From: Variovorax sp. Root411 | GTDB lineage: Bacteria; Pseudomonadota; Gammaproteobacteria; Burkholderiales; Burkholderiaceae_C | Direction: 5' to 3' | Assembly: GCF_001425205.1 (NCBI RefSeq) | Contig: NZ_LMDW01000001.1 | Location: 993,928 to 1,057,927 of the forward strand | Length of the DNA stretch: 64,000 nt | Shown: positions 18,380-26,026 of the stretch, one piece after another | Layout: each line of letters begins with the position of its first letter | Position numbering within the stretch: the first letter of the stretch is position 1 | The notes under the pieces: model-generated | What the model saw: only the letters and a program-made list of their open reading frames with translations | Databases searched by the model: none | What the model was told of the DNA's origin: nothing | Program-made: the position numbers and the translations under genes

Positions 18380-18754
18380 ATGGCAAGCAACCCCCCGACC
18401 ACCATTGCCGAGTACATCCAGGCTGCCCCGGCCGAGGGCCAGCCGCATCTGCGCCGAGTGCATGCCATTCTCAAGAGCGTCGCGCCGCAGGCCCAGGAGG
18501 CGATCAAGTGGGGTACCCCCTTCTTCGTGGAGCCCCGGTTCCTGTTCGCCTTCTCGGCGCACAAGGCGCACCTGAGCTTCGTGCCGATAGAGGGAGCGTT
18601 CGAGCCTTTCCGCAAGGAGCTGGAAAAGCACAAGACCACCAAGGGCACCCTGCGAATTCCCTACGACGACCCCATGCCCGAAGAACTCATTTGCAAGATC
18701 GCCGAGCACTGCCTGCGGACCGTGAGCGCCCGCAAGAGCGACGCCTTCTGGTGA
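18380..18754 (+). CDS. DUF1801 (YdhG-like) protein
   Basis: A 124-residue single-domain protein starting at ATG 18380, preceded by CAGGAGAG. It shows the family pattern: IAEYIQAAP at the N-terminus, LRRVHAILKSVAPQAQEAIKWGTPFF in the middle, AHKAHLSFVPIEGAFEPF, and a terminal helix ELICKIAEHCLRTV. DUF1801 proteins have a small alpha/beta fold and no agreed function. The next gene, convergent and 9 bp away, encodes a second, divergent DUF1801 protein, so the two may be anciently related. The 170 bp upstream holds only a short AAGTC-GAAA-GACTT hairpin. Confidence 0.88.
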   Translation: MASNPPTTIAEYIQAAPAEGQPHLRRVHAILKSVAPQAQEAIKWGTPFFVEPRFLFAFSAHKAHLSFVPIEGAFEPFRKELEKHKTTKGTLRIPYDDPMPEELICKIAEHCLRTVSARKSDAFW

Positions 18755-18763
18755 CGTGGCCTC

Positions 18764-19210
18764 TCAGGCCTTCGTCTTCTTCGCCACAGCCTTTTTCGTC
18801 GCCGGCTTCTTCGCCTTGCCCGCCCCATTGAGCGCTACCGCTTCGAGAACGAGCGCCGTGAACGCGGCCGCGTCCAGCTCTTCACCTTCATGGATGTCGA
18901 TGGCGCGGCGCACGTTGCCGTCGAGGCTCGAATTGAAGAGACGGGCCGGGTCCTTCAGCGACGCGCCCTTGGCGAAGGTCAGCTTCACCACGCTCTTGTA
19001 CGACTCGCCCGTGCAGATGATGCCGTCGTGCGACCAGACCGGCGTGCCCATCCACTTCCACTCCTCGATCACTTGCGGGTCTGCCTCGGTGATGAGCTTG
19101 CGCATCCTGGCGAGGGTTGCGCCGCGCCAGTCACCGAGCCCGGCGATTTTTTCGGAGATGAGCTCCGAGGCCGGCTGGCCCTGGTCTTCTTTCGTGTCCG
19201 ACTGCTTCAT
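18764..19210 (-). CDS. DUF1801 protein with Lys/Ala-rich tail
   Basis: A 148-residue protein whose core (residues 20-125) is DUF1801-like: LARMRKLITEADPQVIEEWKWMGTPVW, ICTGESYKSVVKLTFAKGASL, RLFNSSLDGNVRRAIDIHEGE. The last 20 residues (GKAKKPATKKAVAKKTKA) are histone-H1-like and could bind nucleic acid or membrane phosphates. The ATG at 19210 overlaps the stop of the PrsW-like gene by 4 bp, so it is the last gene of a three-gene unit. Function unknown. Confidence 0.88.
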   Translation of the reverse strand: MKQSDTKEDQGQPASELISEKIAGLGDWRGATLARMRKLITEADPQVIEEWKWMGTPVWSHDGIICTGESYKSVVKLTFAKGASLKDPARLFNSSLDGNVRRAIDIHEGEELDAAAFTALVLEAVALNGAGKAKKPATKKAVAKKTKA

Positions 19211-20394
19211 GTTCGTACCTCGATGAGTGGATCCAGTTCGGCGCGAAGGCGTCTTACCGCCACTTCGTGCCGCAGCGTCTGCGCGCCGCGCCCGTAGGTC
19301 GCGGCCTTGCGAATCAGCCGCAACTGCTCGCGCTGCAGCCGTGTCTTCAGGCGCCTTGCGCGCCAGCCGTAGGTCCAGCCTGTTTCCCTGCGGACCTTGT
19401 AGCGCTGCATGGGCGCGCCCAGCCGCACCCATTCGTCGTCGCGGATCAGCTCGCGCTCCGGTACGAACCACGCCGCCAGCGCATGCAGGTACGTGCCGTT
19501 CTCGCGCGCGGCAACCTGCCAGAAAAGCCCCGCGACGATGATTGCGGGGAGCCCCTTGATCACCAGCATGATGGCCATTTCACCGTATCCGCCGTCGAAG
19601 AGATCTTCGAGGAAAGGTGAGTTCCAAATGAAGTGCATCGCCCACGCGAGCATGAAGCACAGCAGCGCGCACGCGATGCGCACCGCCATCGGCCGATGCG
19701 GATGCAGCAGGAACCACGCCACGCCGAAAGACGCGATCGCCGTGTAGGCCGCGTGGCTCCACAGCCCGCTCAGCAGCCCGCGCGTCAGCAGGTTGAGCAG
19801 CACCGGATACACCTGGTTCTCCAGCGGAAAGTGCATGGAGGCGTTGACCGTGTAGCTCAGGTTCTCGATCACCTGGAAACCCAGCCCCGCCATCGCGCCG
19901 ACGATCAGCACCGAAAGGTAGGTCTGGAACTGGTTGCGCGCCACCAGCACCAGCAGGACGACGCCGGCAAGCTTCAGGAACTCTTCCGTGATCGGCCCCG
20001 CAACGGCCGGCCCCCACACCGCGACGAACTCCGGCGACACCAGCTTCGCGCACAGGCTCTGGATGGCGATGTTGGCCGGCGCCGCGAAATACACCGCGCC
20101 CATGCCACCCCATGCAAAGGCCAGCACGTAAGCTTCCGGCGGATGTTGCTCGAGCAGGTCCAGCGTGCGAAAGGCCAGCACGAAAAGCAGCGTGTAGACC
20201 CCCCACACCAGCAGCCCCAGGAATGCGGTGATGGGCACCACGCGAAATCCCATCGAGAACATCTGGACCGTGTAGAACAGCCCGTTGACGATCAGCGCCA
20301 CCAGCAGCCAGAAAGCGGCGCGCTGCGGCTGGAAGAACGAATCGGTGCCGACCGGCCATTGGGCCCCGTCCTGCTCGAAGACGGGCGGCTTCAC
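19207..20394 (-). CDS. PrsW family intramembrane metalloprotease
   Basis: A 395-residue polytopic membrane protein of the PrsW (CPBP-related) family. It starts at GTG 20394, overlapping the upstream stop as GTGA. Eight or so hydrophobic segments fill residues 25-300. The conserved motifs sit within them: ITEEFLKLAG (paired Glu), GLGFQVIENLSY (Glu), SHAAYTA (His) and AMHFIWNS (His). These are the proposed metal ligands and catalytic residues. In Bacillus, PrsW cleaves an anti-sigma factor; targets elsewhere are mostly unknown. The 85-residue C-terminal cytoplasmic tail is highly basic (RRLKTRLQREQLRLIRKA). It is flanked by a bitopic membrane protein and a DUF1801 protein in one unit. Confidence 0.88.
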   Translation of the reverse strand: MKPPVFEQDGAQWPVGTDSFFQPQRAAFWLLVALIVNGLFYTVQMFSMGFRVVPITAFLGLLVWGVYTLLFVLAFRTLDLLEQHPPEAYVLAFAWGGMGAVYFAAPANIAIQSLCAKLVSPEFVAVWGPAVAGPITEEFLKLAGVVLLVLVARNQFQTYLSVLIVGAMAGLGFQVIENLSYTVNASMHFPLENQVYPVLLNLLTRGLLSGLWSHAAYTAIASFGVAWFLLHPHRPMAVRIACALLCFMLAWAMHFIWNSPFLEDLFDGGYGEMAIMLVIKGLPAIIVAGLFWQVAARENGTYLHALAAWFVPERELIRDDEWVRLGAPMQRYKVRRETGWTYGWRARRLKTRLQREQLRLIRKAATYGRGAQTLRHEVAVRRLRAELDPLIEVRT

Positions 20395-20951
20395 TGCGCC
20401 GCCTCCAGGTCCATCGAGTCCAGCATGCCGCGGGCTTCGGTCAGCGCGTCGTCCATGCCTTCGTTGGCGCCGTAGAAATCGATTTGCACCAGCGATTTGC
20501 GCTGCAGGTCGACCACCTGCCAGAACCGGCCCGCCAGCTTGGAGCCGTAGTAGGCAAAAGTCTTGCCCTGCAGCCCCCACGACGTGACGAAGTCGGACAC
20601 GTCGCCATCGATGCGCAGGCGCTGGCCGCGCTCCATCAGCCGCTGCTGCCGCAGCAGCGAGCCGTCCGGCCCGCCGGCCCACGGCTGCGTCGTTACCAGG
20701 AACTTGTGGCTGCCCTTGAACAGCATCAGCGACTGGCCTGCCTTCGAGCGGGAAACGTCCATCTCCCATCCCTCGGCGGGGACGAACCTGGCCTGGCCGG
20801 CGTCCACCGTCTGCCCCACGGGCAACGGCCGGTTGCCCGGCGTGTGGCGGTTCCAGAACGTGAGGCCGCCCACATAGGCGGCAATGGCGAGGAGCACCGC
20901 CAGCGCGCCTGGCCAGGTGCGATACGGTATGCGGCGTGACGGCTCATGCAT
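20391..20951 (-). CDS. Membrane-anchored hypothetical protein
   Basis: A 186-residue protein with one N-terminal membrane helix (residues 14-32, ALAVLLAIAAYVGGLTFW) and a soluble, probably periplasmic domain (ARFVPAEGWEMDVSRSKAGQ, KFLVTTQPWAGGPDGS, QIDFYGANEGMDDALTEARGMLDSM). I do not recognise a named family; the last part resembles the end of lipoprotein-like domains that bind hydrophobic ligands, but weakly. It is the first gene of the PrsW unit, overlapping it by 4 bp. An interaction with, or cleavage by, the PrsW-like protease is a possibility drawn only from gene order. Confidence 0.75.
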   Translation of the reverse strand: MHEPSRRIPYRTWPGALAVLLAIAAYVGGLTFWNRHTPGNRPLPVGQTVDAGQARFVPAEGWEMDVSRSKAGQSLMLFKGSHKFLVTTQPWAGGPDGSLLRQQRLMERGQRLRIDGDVSDFVTSWGLQGKTFAYYGSKLAGRFWQVVDLQRKSLVQIDFYGANEGMDDALTEARGMLDSMDLEAAQ

Positions 20952-21046
20952 CCTTTGATCGTGCCATACGATCGCATGCGCCTGGCGGCCCCCGCAACCG
21001 ATGCGGCATACTGCCAGCCCCTAAAAAACTCCCAGAAGCCCGCCGA

Positions 21047-21967
21047 ATGGAAAACGAAGTCGACCCCCAGGTACTCGCTGTCATCAATGAAAAGCGACTG
21101 TCCGGACCACGGCTCACGCCGGTCGAAATCGTTGCCAAGATGGGCGTGTTCGACGCGCGCGAAAAGCCGTTCGACCACGCCTGGCTGGCCACCGGCGACA
21201 ACGTCATCGCCACCGTCTGGGCCGAATGGGTGAACGTGGGGGCCGGCGGGCGCTGGTTCTGCCTGGAGTCGCTCGACATCCACCACCGCGCGGGCGGCGG
21301 CGAGCGCAATGCGCAACAAGTCCAGCGCGGCAAAGACCGCCTGGCCTTGCTCAAGCGCACCTTCGACGCCGGCCAGGGCTTCCGCGCCGTCGTGCAGACC
21401 AACCGCCTCGCCATCGTCGAAGTGGAAAGCAACAAGGACGCCAAGGTGTCCACCCGCGTGCGCGACGACGACGAATGGCACGTCGCCAGCTGGGAGCCCG
21501 CGCAGAAGTTGGCCGTGCTGGTGCGCGGCCCGCGCGGCTGGGTGCCGACCGAGGCCGAAGTGCAAGCCGCCAGGGCGCGCAGCAACGTGCCGCAGCAACT
21601 GGCCGCAGGCGTCGGTGCAGCCGATGGCGCGGCAAGCAAGGCGTCGCCCGAAGAAGTGCGAGCCGCCGCCATCGCGTACGTCGTCAAGCACTTCACCGGC
21701 TACGGCTACAAGGCCGAGAACATGACCGGCAAGGGCTACGACCTCGAAGTGTCGAACGCCAAGGGCCAGACGCTGCTGCGCGTCGTGGTCAAGGGCACCG
21801 CACCGGGCGTGCCGAGCTTCAAGCTCAACGCGGAAGAAAGCGCATGCGCCGTGCGCGAGCCGCTCTGGCGTTTGCTGGTGGTGACCGACGCGGGCAGCCC
21901 GACCGCGCAGCACAAGATCTACAAGCCCACCGAGATCAGCTCGGCCCCGGGCCACGACCCGTCGTAA
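21047..21967 (+). CDS. DUF3883-like domain protein with altered active-site motif
   Basis: A 306-residue soluble protein from ATG 21047. The N-terminal half (HAWLATGDNVIATVWAEWV, RWFCLESLDIHHRAGGGERN) matches nothing I can name. Residues about 205-300 follow the DUF3883 pattern: a helix (VRAAAIAYVVKHFTGYGYKAE), then KGYDLEVSNAKGQTLLRVVVKGT, then FKLNAEESACAVREPLWRLLVV. This resembles PD-(D/E)xK nucleases, in which DUF3883 normally reads ExKG. Here the acidic residue is Val (VVVKG), so nuclease activity is doubtful, although Asp in GYDLEV is kept. The assignment is moderate. Confidence 0.7.
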   Translation: MENEVDPQVLAVINEKRLSGPRLTPVEIVAKMGVFDAREKPFDHAWLATGDNVIATVWAEWVNVGAGGRWFCLESLDIHHRAGGGERNAQQVQRGKDRLALLKRTFDAGQGFRAVVQTNRLAIVEVESNKDAKVSTRVRDDDEWHVASWEPAQKLAVLVRGPRGWVPTEAEVQAARARSNVPQQLAAGVGAADGAASKASPEEVRAAAIAYVVKHFTGYGYKAENMTGKGYDLEVSNAKGQTLLRVVVKGTAPGVPSFKLNAEESACAVREPLWRLLVVTDAGSPTAQHKIYKPTEISSAPGHDPS

Positions 21968-22018
21968 GCAGCGCGCCAGGGCCGGCGCATCTCAGGCCCA
22001 CCGCATGGAGGAATCCAG

Positions 22019-22437
22019 ATGCCTGTCGCCATGTTTGCCGCCCTGGGCTTTACGGTCGCGCTCCTCGTCACGACGGCCTACTTCATCATGGGTTCGATCC
22101 CGCTCCTGGTGCTGAAGCACGACACGCCGCTCGACGCCCGCTTTGTACGCGGCTTCTTCAACATCTACTACAACGCCGCGTTCATTACCGCGACTGCAAC
22201 GGCCATCAGCCTTGCCTTTGCGGGACGCGCAGGGCTCGCAGCGGGTGCCGTGGTGCTGGCGCTGATTGCCATCGCCCTGCGCAGGAAGATCATCCCCAAG
22301 ATGGACTCGCTCGGGGCGCAGATCCAGGCGAACTGGATGCCATTCCGGGATTCCGCCGAACGCACATCATCGCGATCCTGATCAACATCGCCCAGCTCGT
22401 GGCCATCGTGTGGAGCCTCATTTCGCTGGGGCGGTAG
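22019..22437 (+). pseudogene. Membrane protein gene with apparent 1-bp frameshift
   Basis: A strong ribosome site (GGAGGAATCC) precedes ATG 22019. Its frame encodes a protein with hydrophobic segments (MFAALGFTVALLVTTAYFIM; AFITATATAISLAFAG; AGAVVLALIAIAL) and stops at 22379-22381 just after RDSAERT. Directly from that point the next frame continues with IIAILINIAQLVAIVWSLI then SLGR and a TAG at 22435-22437, a convincing final membrane helix. One missing base near 22362 (for example in the AC run of CGCACATC) would restore a protein of about 139 residues. Either the gene is freshly inactivated or the assembly lacks a base. Family unknown. Confidence 0.65.
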
Positions 22438-22612
22438 TTCGGGCCGGGAGCCCAACTGTCAGAGCTCTGTGTCTTGCCCTTGCCTCACGGCGGGTGGCCG
22501 GTGCCCTCGTGCATCGGTGCGAATGTGAGGCACAAAAGGCGACGGCCAAGGCGCGTGAACACCCTGACCGTCTGACCACATGACGTGCATCTCCTTGGAA
22601 AGGGCACACCAC

Positions 22613-22876
22613 ATGGCTGATCGAATTATGGCCGGGCGTTCCACGCCCCAATCTTCCCGCCGCACACGCGGCTCCACCAAGCCCACTGCGGCCACCCCGA
22701 CGCCCGATGAGACAAGGGAACTGCTCGAAATCAAACTGGCGCAGCTGAACTCGCTGCTGTGGTGCTGCTACGGCGACGGCAACAGGTGGTTCGCGGAAGC
22801 AGGGGAGAAGCACCGGGATCGCATGCTCTGGATCGCGGCGGATCTGGCGCGAGAGGCGGAGAGTTGTTGCAGGTGA
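22613..22876 (+). CDS. Small hypothetical protein
   Basis: An 87-residue frame from ATG 22613; an in-frame ATG at 22580 would add eleven residues. It has a basic, Ser/Thr/Pro-rich N-terminus followed by a helical C-terminus: DETRELLEIKLAQLNSLLWC, CYGDGNRWFAEAGEKHRDRM, LWIAADLAREAESCC. The second part has the amphipathic spacing of a real protein and resembles small Pseudomonas/Burkholderiales proteins of unknown function, but I cannot name the family. No strong ribosome site is present. Confidence 0.5.
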   Translation: MADRIMAGRSTPQSSRRTRGSTKPTAATPTPDETRELLEIKLAQLNSLLWCCYGDGNRWFAEAGEKHRDRMLWIAADLAREAESCCR

Positions 22877-22931
22877 GTGGGCGGGGGTAGGCTCCGTTCA
22901 AAGGTTCAAGAGTTTCGTATTGTTTGATTTA

Positions 22932-22948
22932 TCGTAGTTCAACTACGA
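22932..22948. promoter_or_regulatory. Upstream inverted repeat of the abiE operon
   Basis: TCGTAGTT and AACTACGA flank a single C, giving a 17-bp near-perfect palindrome in an AT-rich stretch. The core TCGTAG / CTACGA recurs in the second repeat at 22997-23015, so the two are probably paired binding sites for the AbiEi antitoxin, which is known in other systems to repress its own promoter through inverted repeats. Confidence 0.6.
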
Positions 22949-22969
22949 CATATCGATTAAATCGAAGGC

Positions 22970-22998
22970 TTGCAAGCGCTTAAACTTATCTGAATAAT
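22970..22998 (+). promoter_or_regulatory. Candidate abiE promoter
   Basis: A -35-like TTGCAA (22970-22975), 17-bp spacer and -10-like AATAAT (22993-22998) are visible. Transcription would begin about base 23005, which is the A of the abiEi ATG, and no ribosome site precedes it, suggesting a leaderless mRNA. Prediction from sequence only. Confidence 0.4.
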
Positions 22999-23015
22999 CG
23001 TAGTATGGCTACGAT
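22997..23015. promoter_or_regulatory. Inverted repeat spanning the abiEi start codon
   Basis: ATCGTAG (22997-23003) and CTACGAT (23009-23015) surround TATGG, which contains the ATG. The repeat overlaps the predicted -10 and start point. A protein bound here would block transcription directly. Confidence 0.6.
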
Positions 23016-23742
23016 AAATCGTTCAAAACTAAACGCATTGCTGGCGCGGGTGCCAGGCGGAACGCCCATAGCCAGTGAAGATCTGGCGCTCGAGGGCATC
23101 TCCGCCGACCTGGCCGTCCACTACGTACGCGCGGGGTGGCTCAGGCGCTTGGCGCGAGGCGTGTATTGCCGCCCGGACGCTCCCTTGCAGCGTGACCCCA
23201 GCTTGCTGCTGCTCCAGCGCCAGATCCCCGCGCTGCATGTGGGAGGCAAGTCCGCACTGGAATGGCACGGCATCCGCCACTATGTTTCCCAACTGCCCAA
23301 GCTCCATCTCTATGGCCTGAAGTCGGCCAGGTTGCCGGAGTGGTTCACCGACGCCTTTCCGTCGGAGTACCACCGCAAGCGGCTCTTCAGCAGCGATGCG
23401 ACCGGCATGCAGCACACGGGCCCTTTCGAGGGCCGCGCAAATGGACCGAATGTTTCGGCTCCTGAGCGCGCGTTTCTTGAAATGCTGAGCGAAGTGGGCG
23501 TGCGTCAGCCGGTGGCGGAGGCGCGCGAACTGGCGGAGAGCATGTACGGCTTGCGATCCTCGGTCCTCAATGAATTGCTGCGCCAGTGCACCAGCGTGAA
23601 AACGGTTCGCCTGTGCCTTCATTTCGGGCGCGAGTTGTCCTTGCCATGGGTGAAGAAACTCGACACGGCAAACCTGCCCACCGGTGGCGACCGCCGGTGG
23701 GTCTCCCGAACCCATGACGGGCTGCTGGTCCTGAAATCGTGA
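23005..23742 (+). CDS. abiEi: AbiEi-family type IV antitoxin / transcriptional regulator
   Basis: A 245-residue AbiEi-like antitoxin. The N-terminal winged helix (residues 1-60) reads SKLNALLARVPGGTPIASED and YVRAGWLRRLARGVYCRPDA, the characteristic 'GWL.R...G.Y' signature. The C-terminal domain (80-245) includes LHVGGKSALEWHGI, APERAFLEMLSE and LLRQCTSVKTVRLCL. It should repress its own operon and counter the toxin, without direct protein binding as in other type IV systems. The start at ATG 23005 lacks a ribosome site and lies inside an inverted repeat. The toxin gene overlaps its end as GTGA. Local base composition is more AT-rich upstream, hinting at horizontal origin. Confidence 0.92.
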   Translation: MATINRSKLNALLARVPGGTPIASEDLALEGISADLAVHYVRAGWLRRLARGVYCRPDAPLQRDPSLLLLQRQIPALHVGGKSALEWHGIRHYVSQLPKLHLYGLKSARLPEWFTDAFPSEYHRKRLFSSDATGMQHTGPFEGRANGPNVSAPERAFLEMLSEVGVRQPVAEARELAESMYGLRSSVLNELLRQCTSVKTVRLCLHFGRELSLPWVKKLDTANLPTGGDRRWVSRTHDGLLVLKS

Positions 23743-24659
23743 ACGACATCTACCTCAAGACTGCGCGCCTGCTGACGCAGGTCGCGCCTTTCGTCTTTGC
23801 CGACGAAACCTTCGCGCTCAAGGGCGGCACGGCCATCAACCTATTCGTGCGGGACATGCCGCGGCTGTCGGTCGATCTGGACCTCGTGCTGCCGGACCAC
23901 ACGCTGTCGCGCGATGACGCGCTCGACAAGATCAAGGCATCCCTCGGCAAGGCCTCCGGCGCGCTCAGGGCAAGGGGGTTTCAGACTCGTCTCTCAGGCG
24001 TGCCCGCCGCTGACGAAACCAAACTCTTCGTGAGGCGCGATGACGCCGAGGTCAAGGTAGAAGTCAACTATGTGATGCGCGGCACCGTGAGGCCCGTCGC
24101 GATGGCGGGGCTCGCCCCCAAAGCCGAGGAAGTGCTTCAGGCGGAACTGGATATTCCAGTGGTGTCGGTCGATGACGTGTACGGCGGGAAACTTGTCGCA
24201 GCCATGGACCGGCAGCACCCGCGGGATCTGTTCGACGTGATGCAGTTGCTGGCAAACGAAGGCATCACGAGCGGTATTCGGCGTGCGTTTGTGGTCTACC
24301 TCGCAAGCCACAACAGGCCGATCCACGAGGTCTTGTTTCCACCGCTGCGCGATGTGACCGCCGAGTTCGCGGCCAACTTCCAGGGCATGACTGCCGAGCC
24401 TGTCGGGTTGGGCGCACTGCTCGCAGCGCGAGACCAGATGATTGCCACGCTTCACAAGGAACTTGACACGGACGAGCGCGCATTTCTCGTGACGCTCGCC
24501 AACGGCGCTCCAGAGTGGAGCCGCATGGAGCTCGCGCATCTCAGCGCTATGCCCGCGATTCAATGGAAGCTGAAGAACCTGGCCAAACTGAAGGAAAAGA
24601 ATCCGGCCAAGTTCGTGGAGCAGTCACGAGTGCTGGCCGAAAAGCTTTCAGGCTCGTGA
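23739..24659 (+). CDS. abiEii: AbiEii/AbiGii-family nucleotidyltransferase toxin
   Basis: A 306-residue nucleotidyltransferase-like toxin starting at GTG 23739 within the antitoxin stop. Motif I is FALKGGTAINLF (Lys28, Gly29, Gly30, Thr31), followed by LSVDLDLVL with Asp46 and Asp48 as probable metal ligands. Further landmarks are VEVNYVMRGT, VVSVDDVYGGKLVAAMDRQHPRDLFD and the helical C-terminus. AbiEii-type toxins transfer nucleotides (some to tRNA ends) and cause reversible growth arrest, giving phage resistance by abortive infection or plasmid stabilisation. All visible active-site residues are intact, so the toxin is probably functional. It converges on the sulfatase gene with 25 bp between. 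Confidence 0.93.
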   Translation: MNDIYLKTARLLTQVAPFVFADETFALKGGTAINLFVRDMPRLSVDLDLVLPDHTLSRDDALDKIKASLGKASGALRARGFQTRLSGVPAADETKLFVRRDDAEVKVEVNYVMRGTVRPVAMAGLAPKAEEVLQAELDIPVVSVDDVYGGKLVAAMDRQHPRDLFDVMQLLANEGITSGIRRAFVVYLASHNRPIHEVLFPPLRDVTAEFAANFQGMTAEPVGLGALLAARDQMIATLHKELDTDERAFLVTLANGAPEWSRMELAHLSAMPAIQWKLKNLAKLKEKNPAKFVEQSRVLAEKLSGS

Positions 24660-24684
24660 AGGAGTCCTCGATCCAGCGCGGAAG

Positions 24685-26004
24685 TCAACGCTGCGGCATG
24701 TCCTTGACTGAATACCCCAGGCTCACAGTCGCATCCTCCGGAATCGCCGGCATCGTCGCATTCCAAGCCTGCCAATCCGCCCGCATCGCAGCCAGCCTTT
24801 GCGGCTCCTTCTTCGCCAGATTGGCCCGCTCGCGCTCATCCCCAGGAACGTTGAACAGGTACTCGTTCCCGTCCACCTTCAGGTACTTCCAGTCCCCATC
24901 GCGCATGGCTTCCTGCCCGCGGTGGTTCATGCGCCAGTGCAGTGGCCTGCGGAAGCTTTGCTTCGCGTCCTTTAGCACGGGCATCAGCGACACGCCGTCG
25001 AGCGGATAGTCCGCATGCGCCGCCACGCCGGCCGCGTCGAGCATGGTGGCCGACCAGTCCATCGTCATGCACAGCTGCGTGCTCTCGCCGCCCTTGCCGA
25101 TCACGGCAGGCCAGTGCGCGATCCATGGCACGCGGATGCCGCCTTCGGTCAAGTCCATCTTGCCGCCCACCAGCGGCCAGTTGTCCGAGAAGCGCTCGCC
25201 GCCGTTGTCGCTGGTGAACACCACCAGCGTGTTGTCGGCCATGCCGTGCTTCTGTAGCGCGGCCATGATCCAGCCGATGCCTTCGTCCATGTGATGGATC
25301 ATGCGGCGGTACACGTGGATGTTGCCGCCGGCCAGGTCGAACAGGTTGTCCTTCACGGCGGGTGCCTTGGCCGCGTCGTCGCGCGTTTCCCATGGCCAGT
25401 GCGGGGCGGTGTAGTGCAGGCTCAGGAAGAAGGGCGCTTCCTGCTTTGCCATGCGGTCCACGTACTCGACCGCGCGCTTCGAAAGGATGTCGGTGAGGTA
25501 GCCCTCTTCCTGCTTGTCTTCCTCGCCGAACCACAGGTCGTGCCGTCCGGTGGAGTCGCAGTGGGTGAAGTAGTCGACCCCGCCCGACATGGGCCCGAAG
25601 AATTCGTCGTACCCCGAGCGCAGCGGCCCGAAGCTGGGCGGGTAGCCCAGGTGCCATTTGCCGATGAGCGCTGTGCTGTAGCCGCTGGCCTTCAGCAATG
25701 AAGGCAGCGTGGGATGGTCAGTCGGCAGGCCCAGGGTAGTGCTGCCGCGGCTCTTGCTGTTGATGGGCTCTTCGGCGGCGCCGCGCAGGCGGTACTGGTA
25801 GCGCCCGGTGATCATGCCGAAGCGCGTGGGCGAGCACACGGGCGAGTTGGCGTAGCCCTGCGTGAGCTTCAGGCCGTTGGCGGCCAGTCCGTCGAGCACG
25901 GGCGACACGGGGCCGAACACGGCGTCGCGGCCGCCGTAGCAGCCGAGGTCGGCATAGCCGAGGTCGTCGGCAACGATGAAGATGATGTTGGGTCTTGCTG
26001 TCAT
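24685..26004 (-). CDS. Sulfatase (formylglycine-dependent)
   Basis: A 439-residue type I sulfatase hydrolysing a sulfate ester. The modification motif is C57-S-P-T-R61 (SPVCSPTRFGMITGRY), in which Cys57 becomes formylglycine. Metal-binding residues appear in IIFIVADDLGYAD (Asp13, Asp14) and FTSDNGGE. GKWHLG supplies another conserved Lys/His pair. There is no signal peptide, so it acts in the cytoplasm on an imported substrate. Downstream in direction of transcription it converges on the toxin gene; upstream lie two Bug-family receptors on the same strand (22 bp to the first). A role in using an imported sulfated organic acid is plausible but inferred from gene order only. Confidence 0.93.
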   Translation of the reverse strand: MTARPNIIFIVADDLGYADLGCYGGRDAVFGPVSPVLDGLAANGLKLTQGYANSPVCSPTRFGMITGRYQYRLRGAAEEPINSKSRGSTTLGLPTDHPTLPSLLKASGYSTALIGKWHLGYPPSFGPLRSGYDEFFGPMSGGVDYFTHCDSTGRHDLWFGEEDKQEEGYLTDILSKRAVEYVDRMAKQEAPFFLSLHYTAPHWPWETRDDAAKAPAVKDNLFDLAGGNIHVYRRMIHHMDEGIGWIMAALQKHGMADNTLVVFTSDNGGERFSDNWPLVGGKMDLTEGGIRVPWIAHWPAVIGKGGESTQLCMTMDWSATMLDAAGVAAHADYPLDGVSLMPVLKDAKQSFRRPLHWRMNHRGQEAMRDGDWKYLKVDGNEYLFNVPGDERERANLAKKEPQRLAAMRADWQAWNATMPAIPEDATVSLGYSVKDMPQR

Positions 26005-26026
26005 GTCTCTTTGGCGTCGTCGAGGC

